Source: Physella acuta
Taxonomy: Eukaryota; Mollusca; Gastropoda; Physidae
DNA: 64,000 bases
Direction: 5' to 3'
NCBI RefSeq assembly: GCF_028476545.1
Contig: NW_026731886.1
Span: 1 to 64,000 of the forward strand
Both the position numbers and the translations under genes were made by a program. How positions within the stretch are numbered: the first letter of the stretch is position 1; each line of letters opens with the position of its first letter. The notes beneath the pieces were generated by a model, which saw only the letters and a list, made by a program, of their open reading frames with translations, was not told where the DNA came from and made no database searches. This document shows positions 37,686-52,300 of this stretch, piece by piece.

Positions 37686-39789
37686 AGTGATAGTGCCAGC
37701 AAATGATACATTTGGGCGCAGCTGAATGTGGTCACATGACTAGAAAAATGGTGACATTAAACATGAATACATTATTTAATGGTAACAAAATTTCTTCAAT
37801 ATACAAAAACAAGTAAAAAATTCATTGAACAATATTTGATATACAGCTCAACAGACTAAAATTTGTTACCAAAAGTACTTTGCGCCCCTCAAATTTAGCA
37901 AAAAATATTTTGATCAATAATGGACTGATTAATAGTGATATTTTCTAAAAAGATTTGATTTTTTGTCATTAAAGTAAACTGGCCATTCATGAATAAGGTG
38001 GAATATAAAGACAGATGATGGCAGAGAAGCCCACAAGTCTATTGATCATATGATCCCAGTTTTTTTTATTGAACCCACTTCTAAATGACAACACCAAATG
38101 TGTCCTTTGTTCAAGAAGATTTTTTCAAAAGTGACATCAAACTCCTGTCAGTGTTGTCTGCCCATGAAACAAGCAGCAAATTAAGTGAGAGAAAAAAATG
38201 AGATTGCATTGCAATTCTTGGTGTGGGCTTGGTCAGGGTTGATTGTGTACATTCATTATGTTAATGACCATTTCAAGCATGTTTATATGCAGATTAAAAT
38301 AGCAATTCTTAAAGAGAGTAGTTCATGAAAATAAAAGCAAATTTCAAACTGCACATGAGGATCCAAATAAAAATGGTCATATCTTGAGCTTCAAATAAAA
38401 GATCCACTTTTCTGACAAAATTGTTTTTAGAATTCTAAAAGACAAACGACTGAACCTGTATGTTGTTGGAACCTAGAAGGGAAAGTTTCCTAAAATAAAG
38501 TGCAGTGCAGTATTCCACAACACAATAAAAAATGTGCACTAGCACTGGAGTCCAACATTCATGCACCATAAATTAAAAGTAAGACAAAAGGAAAACTCCT
38601 GCTTTCATCACGTGGACAGAAATGTTTTTATAAGTACAAGTAGCTACTTGATGACTAATACAGTATTTATAACTAATTGAGGGTTAACTTAAGAATAGCC
38701 AACTTGGAACTGAATGATATTGCACATCTCTGAAATACATTGGATATATTTACTAACTTGTACGTACATCCACACATTCAATCATTAAGTTCTGTTTAGG
38801 TTTAAGAGGGGTGGGGGGAAGGGAGTAGGTTTGCCAACTTTTAGTTCTTAATTTAATTTTTTCATCTGAAGCTGAGTGAAGAATTTGAAACACTTGAATA
38901 AATTACTCCACTACTCTACCCTCTTGGTTGGGGGGGGGGGGGGGGGGAATAATGAAAACACTGAGATAGAAAAATTGTTTGTTGTCATCAAGTTTGAAAG
39001 AGAAGAAAAGATTCACCATACAATAATTGATATATATCATATTGATCAGTTTTTTCTTGATGAGAGATATTTGTTAATGTAGCTAAAGGGCTATCATATG
39101 CACACACAAAAAATATTTACTTTTATTTATAAATTTACAATAAGAGTGCTTTCCCAATTTTAACATCTTCAATTTGGAATTTGTAGTATATCTCTAGTTC
39201 TTTCAAGTATTAATGTTACTTCAATTAAAATGAGTTTGGAAACAAATTTTTCTCCCCAGTCTTGTGGCCTTAATATAAAGTTACAGCTGAATCAAAGCCT
39301 TAGAAAAACATCTTTAGTGACATCTTGACACCATGAACTTGAGAAAAGATTTAATGTTCTCCCAACAGTTTGAAAACAAAAACAGACAACTGTACACAGT
39401 GATAAATATTTTCATCAAATGCTTGAATCCACAATACTCAATGGACAGACATGCTTCGACCAAAGAAAGGAAAAGCTAAAAACTTTGGATTGAGACATCA
39501 TGGATAAAAGTTTCAGTGCTGTCCCCTGTAGCAGGCCCACCTCACTGGGTCCCCTGTAGTGGGCCCAGGTCTATCGCTAGCTCTGGCTGCTTGACTTACA
39601 TCCAACAGAATCACCATGATAAAATGTATGTAAAAAGTAGAGTAGAGTTATATCCAACTTTGTCAAGTCACTCAACCAGTAGGGAATTAGCTCCACAGAA
39701 TGTCTAGCACTGTATCAGCCAGGCCTTGTGATATCCAGTGGCTCATTTTTATCCTGACTGGATCCACAAAACCTCTTGACTACACTCCA

Positions 39790-40140
39790 TCAATGACATT
39801 GCCCTTAATCCAATCCATTGTCAAATGACATTGCCCCTAATCCACTGTCAAATGACATTGCCTCTAATCCACTGTCAAATGACATTGCCTCTAATCCACT
39901 GTCAAATGACATTGCCCCTAATCCAATCCACTGTCAAATGACATTGCCTCTAATCCACTGTCAAATGACATTGCCTCTAATCCACTGTCAAATGACATTG
40001 CCCCTAATCCAATCCACTGTCAAATGACATTGCCTCTAATCCACTGTCAAATGACATTGCCCCTAATCCAATCCACTGTCAAATGACATTGCCTCTAATC
40101 CACTGTCAAATGACATTGCCTCTAATCCACTGTCAAATGC
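39790..40140. repeat. 27/32-bp minisatellite, about 12 copies
   Basis: The unit is TCCACTGTCAAATGACATTG plus CCTCTAA. Longer units repeat AATCCAATCC. Confidence 0.92.
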
Positions 40141-40334
40141 AGAATCCAAAATGAGTCACTGGCCCCTTGGGGCGTAACAAAAAAAACTCAATCTAAATTT
40201 AGCACTGCTAAATATGAAATCTTCAATCCAGTGTAGAGAAAATAAATCCACAAAGAATTCACAGATAAAACATGGGCTTAAAGTTTCCTCAGGTAAACAC
40301 AAGCCCACTGGAGACTTGTAGCGGGCACCAGAAA

Positions 40335-43300
40335 TTAATTAGCATAATGATCAAATGATCCCAGGTACTCCAGAGCAGCACGGTAGCAGAACTGGAATTG
40401 ATCCTGTGGAAAGTCAGTCATAGAACTAATTACATCATCATCAGGAATTTGGTAATTAAGATAAACACTGAGCTAATTGAAAGATCATAAAAATAGTCAT
40501 TTAATAAATATGATTCACATAAAACTAAATGATCATCAAAATTTGAATGTAAGTAATCAACACTTTGTTTTGAAGATAATTTCTGTGTTGTAACAATTTT
40601 TATGTTGTAACAATTTCTGTGCTGTAAGGGTCCCTAGTTTTCTTTGAAGTCCATCATAATAGTAAATATTCAAATACACCTGTTATTTTTAATCACTGAC
40701 TTAAATCACTGATAATAGAAACAGAAAACTGGTGATTTCACCCTAACCCCCAATATAAAGAGTATTCCCAATCCCCAGTAGAAAGTCCTGATCCCCATAG
40801 AAAGTAAAGTCCTGATCCCCATAGAAGAAAAAACTGACCTCTGTCTGACCCATAGAAAGAAAAAACTGACCTCTGTCTGAACCATAGCAAGAAAAAACTG
40901 ACCTCTGTCTGAACCATAGCAAGAAAAAACTGACCTCTGTCTGAACCATAGCAAGAAAAAACTGACCTCTGTCTGAACCATAGCAAGAAAAAACTGACCT
41001 CTGTCTGAACCATAGCAAGAAAAAACTGACCTCTGTCTGAACCATAGCAAGAAAAAACTGACCTCTGTCTGAACCATAGCAGGTCGCTGGGTCCTGAGCA
41101 TCTTGACAGTCTGGAACATGTCCACCACCCCCTCGTACCTCATCCTCTCCAGGACAATGCTGAGTGTGATGAACACACCTGTACGTCCAACTCCAGCACT
41201 GGCAGACAGACAAAACATAGTCGGATCACATTGTGGATTAGTCGGATCACATTGTGGATTAGTCGGATCACATTGTGGATTAGTTGGATCACATTGTGGA
41301 TCCTTGTATTTGTCTATTTCATGTCATTATGGGTTATTATTGTGATTATGGATAACTTTTGGGATTATGAATTAGTGTACTGATTATGAATTAATTGTGT
41401 GGATAAATAAATCTTGAGTAGAAGCATTAATTAGCAAGCATGAGCTGCCCTTGATGAAGCATTAATTAGCAAGTACCTTGCTGTGAGTACTGACCTGCAG
41501 TGTACAGATATTGGACCCTCCTGACCAAACTGTTCCTTTGTTTTATGCACCTGGCCAATAAAATCAATGAAGCCCTCCCCAGACTTGGGCACTCCTTGTT
41601 CAGGCCAGTCAGTGAACTGGAACTGGCGAATTGTCCGCGACTGACCATCCTGTGCAGTAGAGAGTTGCTTATGAAAACACAGACATCAAACAAACACCAA
41701 ACAAACATCAACAAAACATCTACGTTCTATCATCAGCCCCTCCCAGGGTAGGCTGCCCATTAGGCTAGGCTGCCCATTAGGCTAGGCTGCCCATTAGGCT
41801 AGGCTGCCCATTAGGCTAGGCTGCCCATTAGGCTAGGCTGCCCATTAGGCTAGGCTGCCCATTAGGCTAGGCTGCCCATTAGGGTAGGCTGCCCATGGTT
41901 CATGGACCGTGTTATTGCACCTTGTGCTAAAAAACTGGAAATTTCACAAAAGAAGAGACCAGTTTCTTATTGAAAGTAGACATCAACCTACAATTGGTGC
42001 ACTGACCTACAACCAGTAGCACTGAAAAGAACCTACCCTTGCATCTGTGACCTTGAACTCTCTGAGAATGTACTGTGGCATGTTGTACTCTGTCATGGGG
42101 TCAACAACAAAGTACTGGTATCTTGCTGACCGTTCACTTGGCCAGTACTGGTGACATTTTTCCTAATGAGGAATAGTTTTTTTTTATTAGTAAAACGGAA
42201 CATATATTTGATACACAAGTTGAATTCAGGAAAATTCAACAGAGAAAAGTGTGTTGTGAGTGAGTGTGTTGTGAGTGAGTTGTGAGTGTGTGAGTGAGTG
42301 TGTGTGAGAGTTGTGAGTGAGTTGTGAGGGAGTGAGTGAGTGTGTGTGAGTCCAACTAACCCGCCCCATCTCCCGCAGCTTGGTGAGCATGACAATGATG
42401 GTGGAGTTGTGTTCCCACAACATCCTCCAGAAGTCCTCCGTTGTTTCAGCCAGTGGGCCCTGGGTGGCGATGTACGCCTTTTTGTAACGGTAGCCCTGAA
42501 ACAGTGGGTACAAGAATCAGTTGGTAGCCTCAATACAGTCAGTTGGTTGGTAGCCTCAATACAGTCAGTTGGTAGCCTCAACACAGTCAGTTGGTAGCCT
42601 CAATACAGTCAGTTGGTAGCCTCAATACAGTCAGTTGGTTGGTAGCCTCAATACAGTCAGTTGGTAGCCTCAATACAGTCAGTTGGTAGCCTCAATACAG
42701 TCAATTGGTAGCCTCAATACAGTCAATTGGTTGGTAGCCTCAATACAGTCAGTTGGTTGGTAGCCTCAATACAGTCAGTTGGTTGGTAGCCTCAATACAG
42801 TCAGTTGGTTGGTAGCCTCAATACAGTCAGTTGGTAGCCTCAATACAGTCAGTTGGTTGGTAGCCTCAATACAGTCAGTTGGTTGGTAGCCTCAATACAG
42901 TCAGTTGGTTGGTAGCCTCAATACAGTCAGTTGGTTGGTAGCCTTAATACAGTCAGTTGGTTGGTAGCCTCAATACAGTCAGTTGGTTGGTAGCCTCAAT
43001 ACAGTCAGTTGGTTGGTAGCCTCAATACAGTCAGTTGGTAGCCTCAATACAGTCAGTTGGTTGGTAGCCTCAATACAGTCAGTTGGTAGCCTCAATACAG
43101 TCAGTTGGTTGGTAGCCTCAATACAGTCAATTGGTTGGTAGCCTCAACACAGTCAATTGGTTGGTAGCCTCAACACAGTCAGTTGGTTGGTAGCCTCAAT
43201 ACAGTCAGTTGGTAGCCTCAATACAGTCAGTTGGTTGGTAGCCTCAATACAGTCAGTTGGTAGCCTCAATACAGTCAGTTGGTTGGTAGCCTCAATACAG

Positions 43301-46300
43301 TCAATTGGTTGGTAGCCTCAACACAGTCAGTTGGTAGCCTCAATACAGTCAGTTGGTTGGTAGCCTCAATACAGTCAGTTGGTTGGTAGCCTCAATACAG
43401 TCAGTTGGTAGCCTCAATACAGTCAGTTGGTTGGTAGCCTCAATACAGTCAGTTGGTAGCCTCAATACAGTCAGTTGGTTGGTAGCCTCAATACAGTCAA
43501 TTGGTTGGTAGCCTCAACACAGTCAGTTGGTTGGTAGCCTCAACACAGTCAGTTGGTTGGTAGCCTCAATACAGTCAGTTGGTTGGTAGCCTCAATACAG
43601 TCAGTTGGTTGGTAGCCTCAATACAGTCAGTTGGTAGGTAGCCTCAATACAGTCAGTTGGTAGCCTCAATACAGTCAGTTGGTTGGTAGCCTCAATACAG
43701 TCAGTTGGTAGCCTCAATACAGTCAGTTGGTTGGTAGCCTCAATACAGTCAATTGGTAGCCTCAATACAGTCAGTTGGTAGCCTCAATACAGTCAGTTGG
43801 TAGCCTCAATACAGTCAATTGGTAGCCTCAATACAGTCAGTTGGTAGCCTCAATACAGTCAGTTGGTAGCCTCAATACAGTCAATTGGTAGCCTCAATAC
43901 AGTCAGTTGGTAGCCTCAATACAGTCAGTTGGTAGCCTCAATACAGTCAATTGGTAGCCTCAATACAGTCAGTTGGTAGCCTCAATACAGTCAGTTGGTA
44001 GCCTCAATACAGTCAATTAGTTGGTAGCCTCAATACAGTCAGTTGGTAGCCTCAATACAGTCAGTTGATAGCCTCAATACAGTCAGTTGGTAGCCTCAAT
44101 ACAGTCAATTAGTTGGTAGCCTCAATACAGTCAGTTGGTAGCCTCAATACAGTCAGTTGATAGCCTCAATACAGTCAGTTGGTAGCCTCAATACAGTCAG
44201 TTGGTAGCCTCAATACAGTCAGTTGGTAGCCTCAATACAGTCAGTTGGTAGCCTCAATACAGTCAGTTGGTAGCCTCAATACAGTCAGTTGGTAGCCTCA
44301 AGAACTAGTCAGTTTGTTAGTCAGCCCTCGAGAAATACAGTCAGTTGTTTGTCATTTATTTAATTTAACAAAGACAAATGTCAACATCCAACCGTACATC
44401 TATAAAACTGGCATTGATGTAGTCTGATCCATCCACTCCTCTGATTGGTTGCAGGCAGACTCTTGTTGTTTCATCTAGGTGATTAGATAATTTTTTAATT
44501 ATTTTAAAACTAATTCATCTAGGTGATTAAATAAATAATTTTTTAATTATTTTAAAACTAATTCATCTATGTGATTAGATAAATAATTTTTTAATTATTT
44601 TAAAACTAATTCATCTAGGTGATTAGATAATTTTTTTATTATTTTAAAACTAATTCATCTAGGTGATTAGATATTTTTTTATTATTTTAAAACTAATTCA
44701 TCTAGGTGATTAGATATTTTTTTAATTATTTTAAAACTAATTCATCTAGTTGATTAGATAATTTTTTTATTATTTTAAAACTAATTCATCTAGGTGATTA
44801 GATATTTTTTTAATTATTTAAAACTAATTCATCTAGGTGATTAGATAATTTTTTAATTATTTTAAAACTAATTCATCTAGGTGATTAGATAAATAATTTT
44901 TTAATTATTTTAAAACTAATTCATCTAGTTGATTAGATATTTTTTTAATTATTTAAAACTAATTCATCTAGGTGATTAGATAATTTTTTAATTATTTTAA
45001 AACTAATTCATCTAGGTGATTAGATAAATAATTTTTTAATTATTTTAAAACTAATTCATCTAGTTGATTAGATAATTTTTTAATTATTTTAAAACTAATT
45101 CATCTAGGTGATTAGATATTTTTTTAATTATTTTAAAACTAATTCATCTAGTTGATTAGATAATTTTTTTATTATTTTAAAACTAATTCATCTAGGTGAT
45201 TAGATATTTTTTTAATTATTTTAAAACTAATTCATCTAGGTGATTAGATAATTTTTTAATTATTTTAAAACTAATTCATCTAGGTGATTAGATAAATAAT
45301 TTTTTAATTATTTTAAAACTAATTCATCTAGTTGGTTAAATAATTTTTTTATTATTTTAAAACTAATTCATCTAGGTGATTAGATATTTTTTAAATTATT
45401 TTAAAACTAATTCATCTAGGTGATTAGATAATTTTTTAATTATTTTAAAACTAATTCATCTAGGTGATTAGATAAATAATTTTTAAATTATTTTAAAACT
45501 AATTCATCTAGTTGATTAGATAATTTTTTTATTATTTTAAAACTAATTCATCTAGGTGATTAGATATTTTTTTAATTATTTTAAAACTAATTCATCTAGT
45601 TGATTAGATAATTTTTTTATTATTTTAAAACTAATTCATCTAGGTGATTAGATATTTTTTTAATTATTTTAAAACTAATTCATCTAGGTGATTAGATAAT
45701 TTTTTAATTATTTTAAAACTAATTCATCTAGGTGATTAGATAAATAATTTTTTAATTATTTTAAAACTAATTCATCTAGTTGATTAGATAATTTTTTTAT
45801 TATTTTAAAACTAATTCATCTAGGTGATTAGATAAATAATTTTTTAATTATTTTAAAACTAATTCATCTAGTTGATTAGATAATTTTTTTATTATTTTAA
45901 AACTAATTCATCTAGGTGATTAGATATTTTTTTAATTATTTTAAAACTAATTCATCTAGGTGATTAGATAATTTTTTAATTATTTTAAAACTAATTCATC
46001 TAGGTGATTAGATAAATAATTTTTTAATTATTTTAAAACTAATTCATCTAGTTGGTTAAATAATTTTTTTATTATTTTAAAACTAATTCATCTAGGTGAT
46101 TAGATATTTTTTAAATTATTTTAAAACTAATTCATCTAGGTGATTAGATAATTTTTTAATTATTTTAAAACTAATTCATCTAGGTGATTAGATAAATAAT
46201 TTTTAAATTATTTTAAAACTAATTCATCTAGTTGATTAGATAATTTTTTTATTATTTTAAAACTAATTCATCTAGGTGATTAGATATTTTTTTAATTATT

Positions 46301-49300
46301 TTAAAACTAATTCATCTAGTTGATTAGATAATTTTTTTATTATTTTAAAACTAATTCATCTAGGTGATTAGATATTTTTTTAATTATTTTAAAACTAATT
46401 CATCTAGGTGATTAGATAATTTTTTAATTATTTTAAAACTAATTCATCTAGGTGATTAGATAAATAATTTTTTAATTATTTTAAAACTAATTCATCTAGT
46501 TGATTAGATAATTTTTTTATTATTTTAAAACTAATTCATCTAGGTGATTAGATAAATAATTTTTTAATTATTTTAAAACTAATTCATCTAGTTGATTAGA
46601 TAATTTTTTTATTATTTTAAAACTAATTCATCTAGGTGATTAGATATTTTTTTAATTATTTTAAAACTAATTCATCTAGTTGATTAGATAATTTTTTAAT
46701 TATTTTAAAACTAATTCATCTAGGTGATTAGATAAATAATTTTTTAATTATTTTAAAACTAATTCATCAAGTTGATTAGATAATTTTTTTATTATTTTAA
46801 AACTAATTCATCTAGGTGATTAGATAAATAATTTTTTAATTATTTTAAAACTAATTCATCTAGTTGATTAGATAATTTTTTTATTATTTTAAAACTAATT
46901 CATCTAGGTGATTAGATATTTTTTTAATTATTTTAAAACTAATTCATCTAGTTGATTAGATATTTTTAAAATTATTTTAAAACTAATTCATCTAGGTGAT
47001 TAGATAATTTTTTAATTATTTTAAAACTAATTCATCTAGGTGATTAGATAAATAATTTTTTAATTATTTTAAAACTAATTCATCTAGTTGATTAGATAAT
47101 TTTTTAATTATTTTAAAACTAATTCATCTAGGTGATTAGATATTTTTTTAATTATTTTAAAACTAATTCATCTAGTTGATTAGATAATTTTTTTATTATT
47201 TTAAAACTAATTCATCTAGGTGATTAGATATTTTTTTAATTATTTTAAAACTAATTCATCGAGGTGATTAGATAATTTTTTAATTATTTTAAAACTAATT
47301 CATCTAGGTGATTAGATAAATAATTTTTTAATTATTTTAAAACTAATTCATCTAGTTGGTTAAATAATTTTTTTATTATTTTAAAACTAATTCATCTAGG
47401 TGATTAGATATTTTTTTAATTATTTTAAAACTAATTCATCTAGGTGATTAGATAATTTTTTAATTATTTTAAAACTAATTCATCTAGGTGATTAGATAAA
47501 TAATTTTTTAATTATTTTAAAACTAATTCATCTAGTTGGTTAAATAATTTTTTTAATTATTTTAAAACTATTTCATTGCAAAAATTCTAGTTGATTAAAT
47601 AATGTTTGAGTATTTTAAACAATATTATCTTGTTGATTAAATACATTTATAGTTATTTGAAAACTATAACTGAACATTATTAATATTAACAAAAGTTTGA
47701 TCAAACTTGAAATGATAGCAGCCTTTCCTGTGAGAAATAAGATAAACTTACATGGTAGTATATTGACAAGCCAATAAGATAAACTTACATGGTAGTATAT
47801 TGACAAGCCAATAAGATAAACTTACATGGTAGAATATTGACAAGCCTGTTTTTAAATTTATTGACAGCCAAGTTTGCACTGACAAATCTGTTGGGGCTGG
47901 CCTTGACATTGGCCAGTCTCTGGGTAAACAAAGGCAAGAATTAGCATCAACAAGTTCAAGTGCTGGACAACAAGTGCTGGACAACAAGTGCTGGACTAAA
48001 CAAAATGTCAGGTAATGACAACAAGTGCTGGACAAAATGTCAGGTAATGACAACAAGTGCTAAACAAAATGTCAGATACATGACAACAAGTGCTGGACAA
48101 CAAGTGCTAGACAAAATGTCAGGTAAGGACCACAACAAACTGACCTTGAACTCTAGTTCCATCCCAGTGATGGCCTGGCCTGGCTCTGGGGCCGTCAGCT
48201 TCTGTATATGAGCGGCCAGGTTTCTGGCGGGGACCTCAGTGTTGCCACATTGGACAGCTTCGAGCAGGGCGTCGTGGATGAAGATGTACTGGTCCTCTGT
48301 TTGCACCATGTAGTTTCTCTGGGCCCGCAGGCAGGTCACATGACCATAAATGTCCACGGTCATCTCATGCTTGATGCGCTCCAGCATGGCATCTATAACA
48401 ATAAACGCCCCAGTCCTGCCCACTCCAGCACTGAGGTTTGGGTTGGGGGGGGGGGGGGGGAAGTTAAATTTTAAACATTTTAAAAATATTCAGTTATTTA
48501 TTAACTAAATCTGGTAGAAATAGTTATCAATATAGCGTGAAGGCAACTTGAGGTTGGTCCATGTTTAGGGCAGTTGGTCAATGTTTAGTGACAAGGGAGA
48601 GAACTGACCTGCAGTGTACAATGATGGATCCTGCGTCTGGAGGGTTGCTGGCCTTGACCCTCCTCATGAACATGAGCAGTGGGGTGGGGTGGTCAGGTAC
48701 TCCATGGTCAGGCCAGGCAGTGAACTGGAACTGCCGTACTTCCCTTTTTTCTGATATACCATACTGGAAAACACATAGGGAAGAATAAAACCTACAGTTT
48801 ATAAATATGATTAGATGAAAATTAAACAAAATGGAAACTTGTAAATGCTAGTGAGTAAAGAAAAAATTGTAAGAAATAAGTAAAACTAGCTGTAAATGAA
48901 AAAAGTAAAACTAGCTGTAAATGAAAAGAAGTAAAACTAGCTGTAAATGAAAAAAGTAAAAGTAGCTGTAAATGAAAAAGTAAAAGTAGCTGTAAATGAA
49001 AAAAGTAAAAGTAGCTGTAAATTTAAAGAAAAGTAAAACTAGATGTAAATAAAAAAAAGTAAAACTAGCTGTAAATGAAAAATGTACCCGAGACATGTGG
49101 AAGGTGCGAATGGTGTAGGTGGCAAGTTCTGTCACATCCACCAGCTGGATGTGCATTAGGCCGTAGGTCTCCGCTCCACGGGAGGGCCAGTACTGGTCAC
49201 ATTTGATCTGGAGAAGTACACACATTATCTGACCATCTCAACATTATCTGACCATCTCAACATTATCTGACCATCTCAACATTATCTGACCAACTCAACA

Positions 49301-52300
49301 TTATCTGACCAACTCAATATTATCTGAGCATCTCAACATTATCTGAGCATCTAAACATTATCTGACTGTCTGAACATTATCTGACCGTCTCAACATTATC
49401 TGACCATCCCAACATTATCTGACCATCTCAACATTATCTGACCATCTCAACATTATCTGACCAACTCAACATTATCTGACCAACTCAATATTATCTGAGC
49501 ATCTCAACATTATCTGAGCATCTCAACATTATCTGACTGTCTGAACATTATCTGACCGTCTCAACATTATCTGACCATCCCAACATTATCTGACCATCTC
49601 AACATTATCTGACCAACTCAACATTATCTGACCAACTCAATATTATCTGAGCATCTCAACATTATCTGAGCATCTAAACATTATCTGACTGTCTGAACAT
49701 TATCTGACCGTCTCAACATTATCTGACCATCCCAACATTATCTGACCATCTCAACATTATCTGACCATCTCAACATTATCTGACCAACTCAACATTATCT
49801 GACCAACTCAATATTATCTGAGCATCTCAACATTATCTGAGCATCTAAACATTATCTGACTGTCTGAACATTATCTGACCGTCTCAACATTATCTGACCA
49901 TCCCAACATTATCTGACCATCTCAACATTATCTGACCATCTCAACATTATCTGACCATCTCAACATTATCTGACCATCTCAACATTATCTGACCATCTCA
50001 ACATTATCTGACCATCTCAACATTATCTGACCATCTCAACATTATCTGACCAATTCAACATTATCTGACCGTCTCAACATTATCTGACCGTCTCAACATT
50101 ATCTGACCGTCTCAACATTATCTGACCATCTCAACATTATCTGACCATCTCAACATTATCTGACCATCTCAACATTATCTGACCAATTCAACATTATCTG
50201 ACCATCTCAACATTATCTGACCAACTCAACATTATCTGACCAATTCAACATTATCTGACCATCTCAACATTATCTGACCATCTCAACATTATCTGAACAT
50301 CTCAACATAGCAACAGCTACATATGACACTAGTCTTGTGATAGATGTTGATGTTAATAGAGATGAGCACCTACCCTAGATCTCTCCTCCAGTTTGGTCAT
50401 CATGACAATTGTAGCTGACCTCTGTTCCCAGACCATCCTCCAGAAGTCACCAAATGTTTCCGGCAGTGGACCCTGGGAGTCAAGAAATGGACATGACATG
50501 TTGGTCAAACAGTTTGTGGCATCTTCAACTTTTCAAACAATCACTTAGGTCACAAGAGAAAAAGTGTAAAATAGTTAACTAAGATACAGCCAGCAGCAAA
50601 TGAGTTCATGTAAGTATATTTAAAACTCTAACCTGTGTAGCTATGTAAGCATTTTGTTTCCTGTAACCATCCATGTAATTAGCATTAATGTAATCGCTGC
50701 CCGGAACACCTTCCATTGGCTGGAGTATGACACGGGAGTGGTCGTAAGCGATGACATTGGCGTATCTATTTTTGGGTTTGTTGACCTCCAGATTGGAGTT
50801 GTCCCAGGTGAACTGCTGACCTGGCTCAATGCTCTCGTACTCCTGGGAGAACTTGAAGTTGTCGCTGGCCTTCAGTGAGTCCATGTGCTCAGACAGGCGC
50901 TCAATGGGGATTGGGGGGTGGCTTATCATGGCTGTAATTACACATAACTAATTTACTGAGTGTGGGGATTGGGGGGTGGCTTATCATGGCTGTAATTACA
51001 CATAACTAATTTACTTACTGTGGGGATTGGGGGGTGGCTTATCATGGCTGTAAACACATAGCTAATTTACTTACTGTGGGGATTGGGGGGTGGCTTATCA
51101 TGGCTGTAAACACATAACTAATTTACTTACTGTGGGGATTGGGGGGTGGCTTATCATGGCTGTAAACACATAACTAATTTACTTACTGTGGGGATTGGGG
51201 GGTGGTTTATCATGGCTGTAAACACATAACTAATTTACTTACTGTGGGGATTGGGGGGTGGCTTATCATGGCTGTAAACACATAACTAATTTACTTACTG
51301 TGGGGATTGGGGGGTGGCTTATCATGGCTGTAAACACATAACTAATTTACTTACTGGCTTCTCCCGCTAATTAAATTGTCAATATTTTTAAAGTAAAATA
51401 GTGGCAGCAGTAAAAAAGCAACTATGTAGGTAGGAGAAATGTGTATCTCAGTAGGTAGGAGAAATGTGTATCTCAGTAGGTAGGAGAAATGTGTATCTCA
51501 GTAGGTAGGAGAAATGTGTATCTCAGTAGGTAGGAGAAATGTGTATCTCAGTAGGTAGATGAAATGTGTATCTCAGTAGGTAGAAGAAATGTGTATCTCA
51601 GTAGGTAGAAGAAATGTGTATCTCATTAGGTAGAAGAAATGTGTATCTCAGTAGGTAGGAGAAATGTGTATCTCAGTAGGTAGATGAAATGTGTATCTCA
51701 GTAGGTAGGAGAAATGTGTATCTCAGTAGGTAGAAGAAATGTGTATCTCAGTAGGTAGATGAAATGTGTATCTCACCTGGGGTCTGGTAGTGCTGGCGTC
51801 TCATCTCAACTGGGTCAATAGAAAATGGGGCGGGTTCAATCATCAGAGCTTTTGACTCAGGCTCCATCAAGTCGCCCTTAGACTTATTCTTTTTTCTGTG
51901 GTCAATACAGGACACAGTGGTCAGGACACAGTGGTCAATACAGGACACAGTGGTCAATACAGGACACAGTGGTCAATACAGGACACAGTGGTCAATACAG
52001 GACACAGTGGTCAATACAGGACACAGTGGTCAATACAGGACACAGTGGTCAATACAGGACACAGTGGTCAATAGAGTCCTTGCAAACACGTGACCTAAAT
52101 CACGTGATACCTACGCCCGCCGCCACAGTGGTGTACATCAGACGTAAACACAATCAGCTGTTCGCCAGCGCTGGACGTGTTCACCAGCGCTGGACGTGTT
52201 CACCGTATGTAAAGAATCGCGCCCGCGGAAAAGGAAAAATATGTTAAAAAACTTGAGCTCTTAGGAATTGAAGATCCTTATACAGTTATTGACAGTTTCG

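Larger units (their letters stand above)
35230..40334 (-). other. probable long 3'UTR of the LAR-type phosphatase gene
   Basis: No coding exon is found in the 5.1 kb downstream of the LAR stop codon (40337-40335). A minus-strand AATAAA at 35238-35233 with AT-rich flanks is a possible polyadenylation signal. The stretch contains three minisatellites (listed separately) and otherwise unique AT-rich sequence, including a G run at about 38930. It is convergent with the CAP gene. The exact end is inferred. Confidence 0.4.
40335..47919 (-). other. LAR phosphatase domain D2 (probably regulatory)
   Basis: Seven exons. It begins [14 protein letters not shown], where the substrate-recognition Tyr of D1 is Leu, and has WPEQG in place of WPDHG. 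Both are hallmarks of the low-activity LAR D2. The loop [10 protein letters not shown] remains intact. In known LAR, D2 binds liprin-alpha and regulates D1. Confidence 0.95.
48145..51895 (-). other. LAR juxtamembrane wedge and catalytic domain D1
   Basis: Six exons. Landmarks: HPPIPIERL wedge, [17 protein letters not shown] (substrate Tyr kept), WPDHG loop, and the [10 protein letters not shown] catalytic loop split by the 48609/48430 intron, followed by QTEDQY. Every residue needed for activity is visible, so D1 should be catalytic. Confidence 0.95.

Noticed and set aside
42515-50310. Regular arrays that could suggest CRISPR
   Set aside because: The units are directly adjacent, with no unique spacers, in an animal gene with introns.
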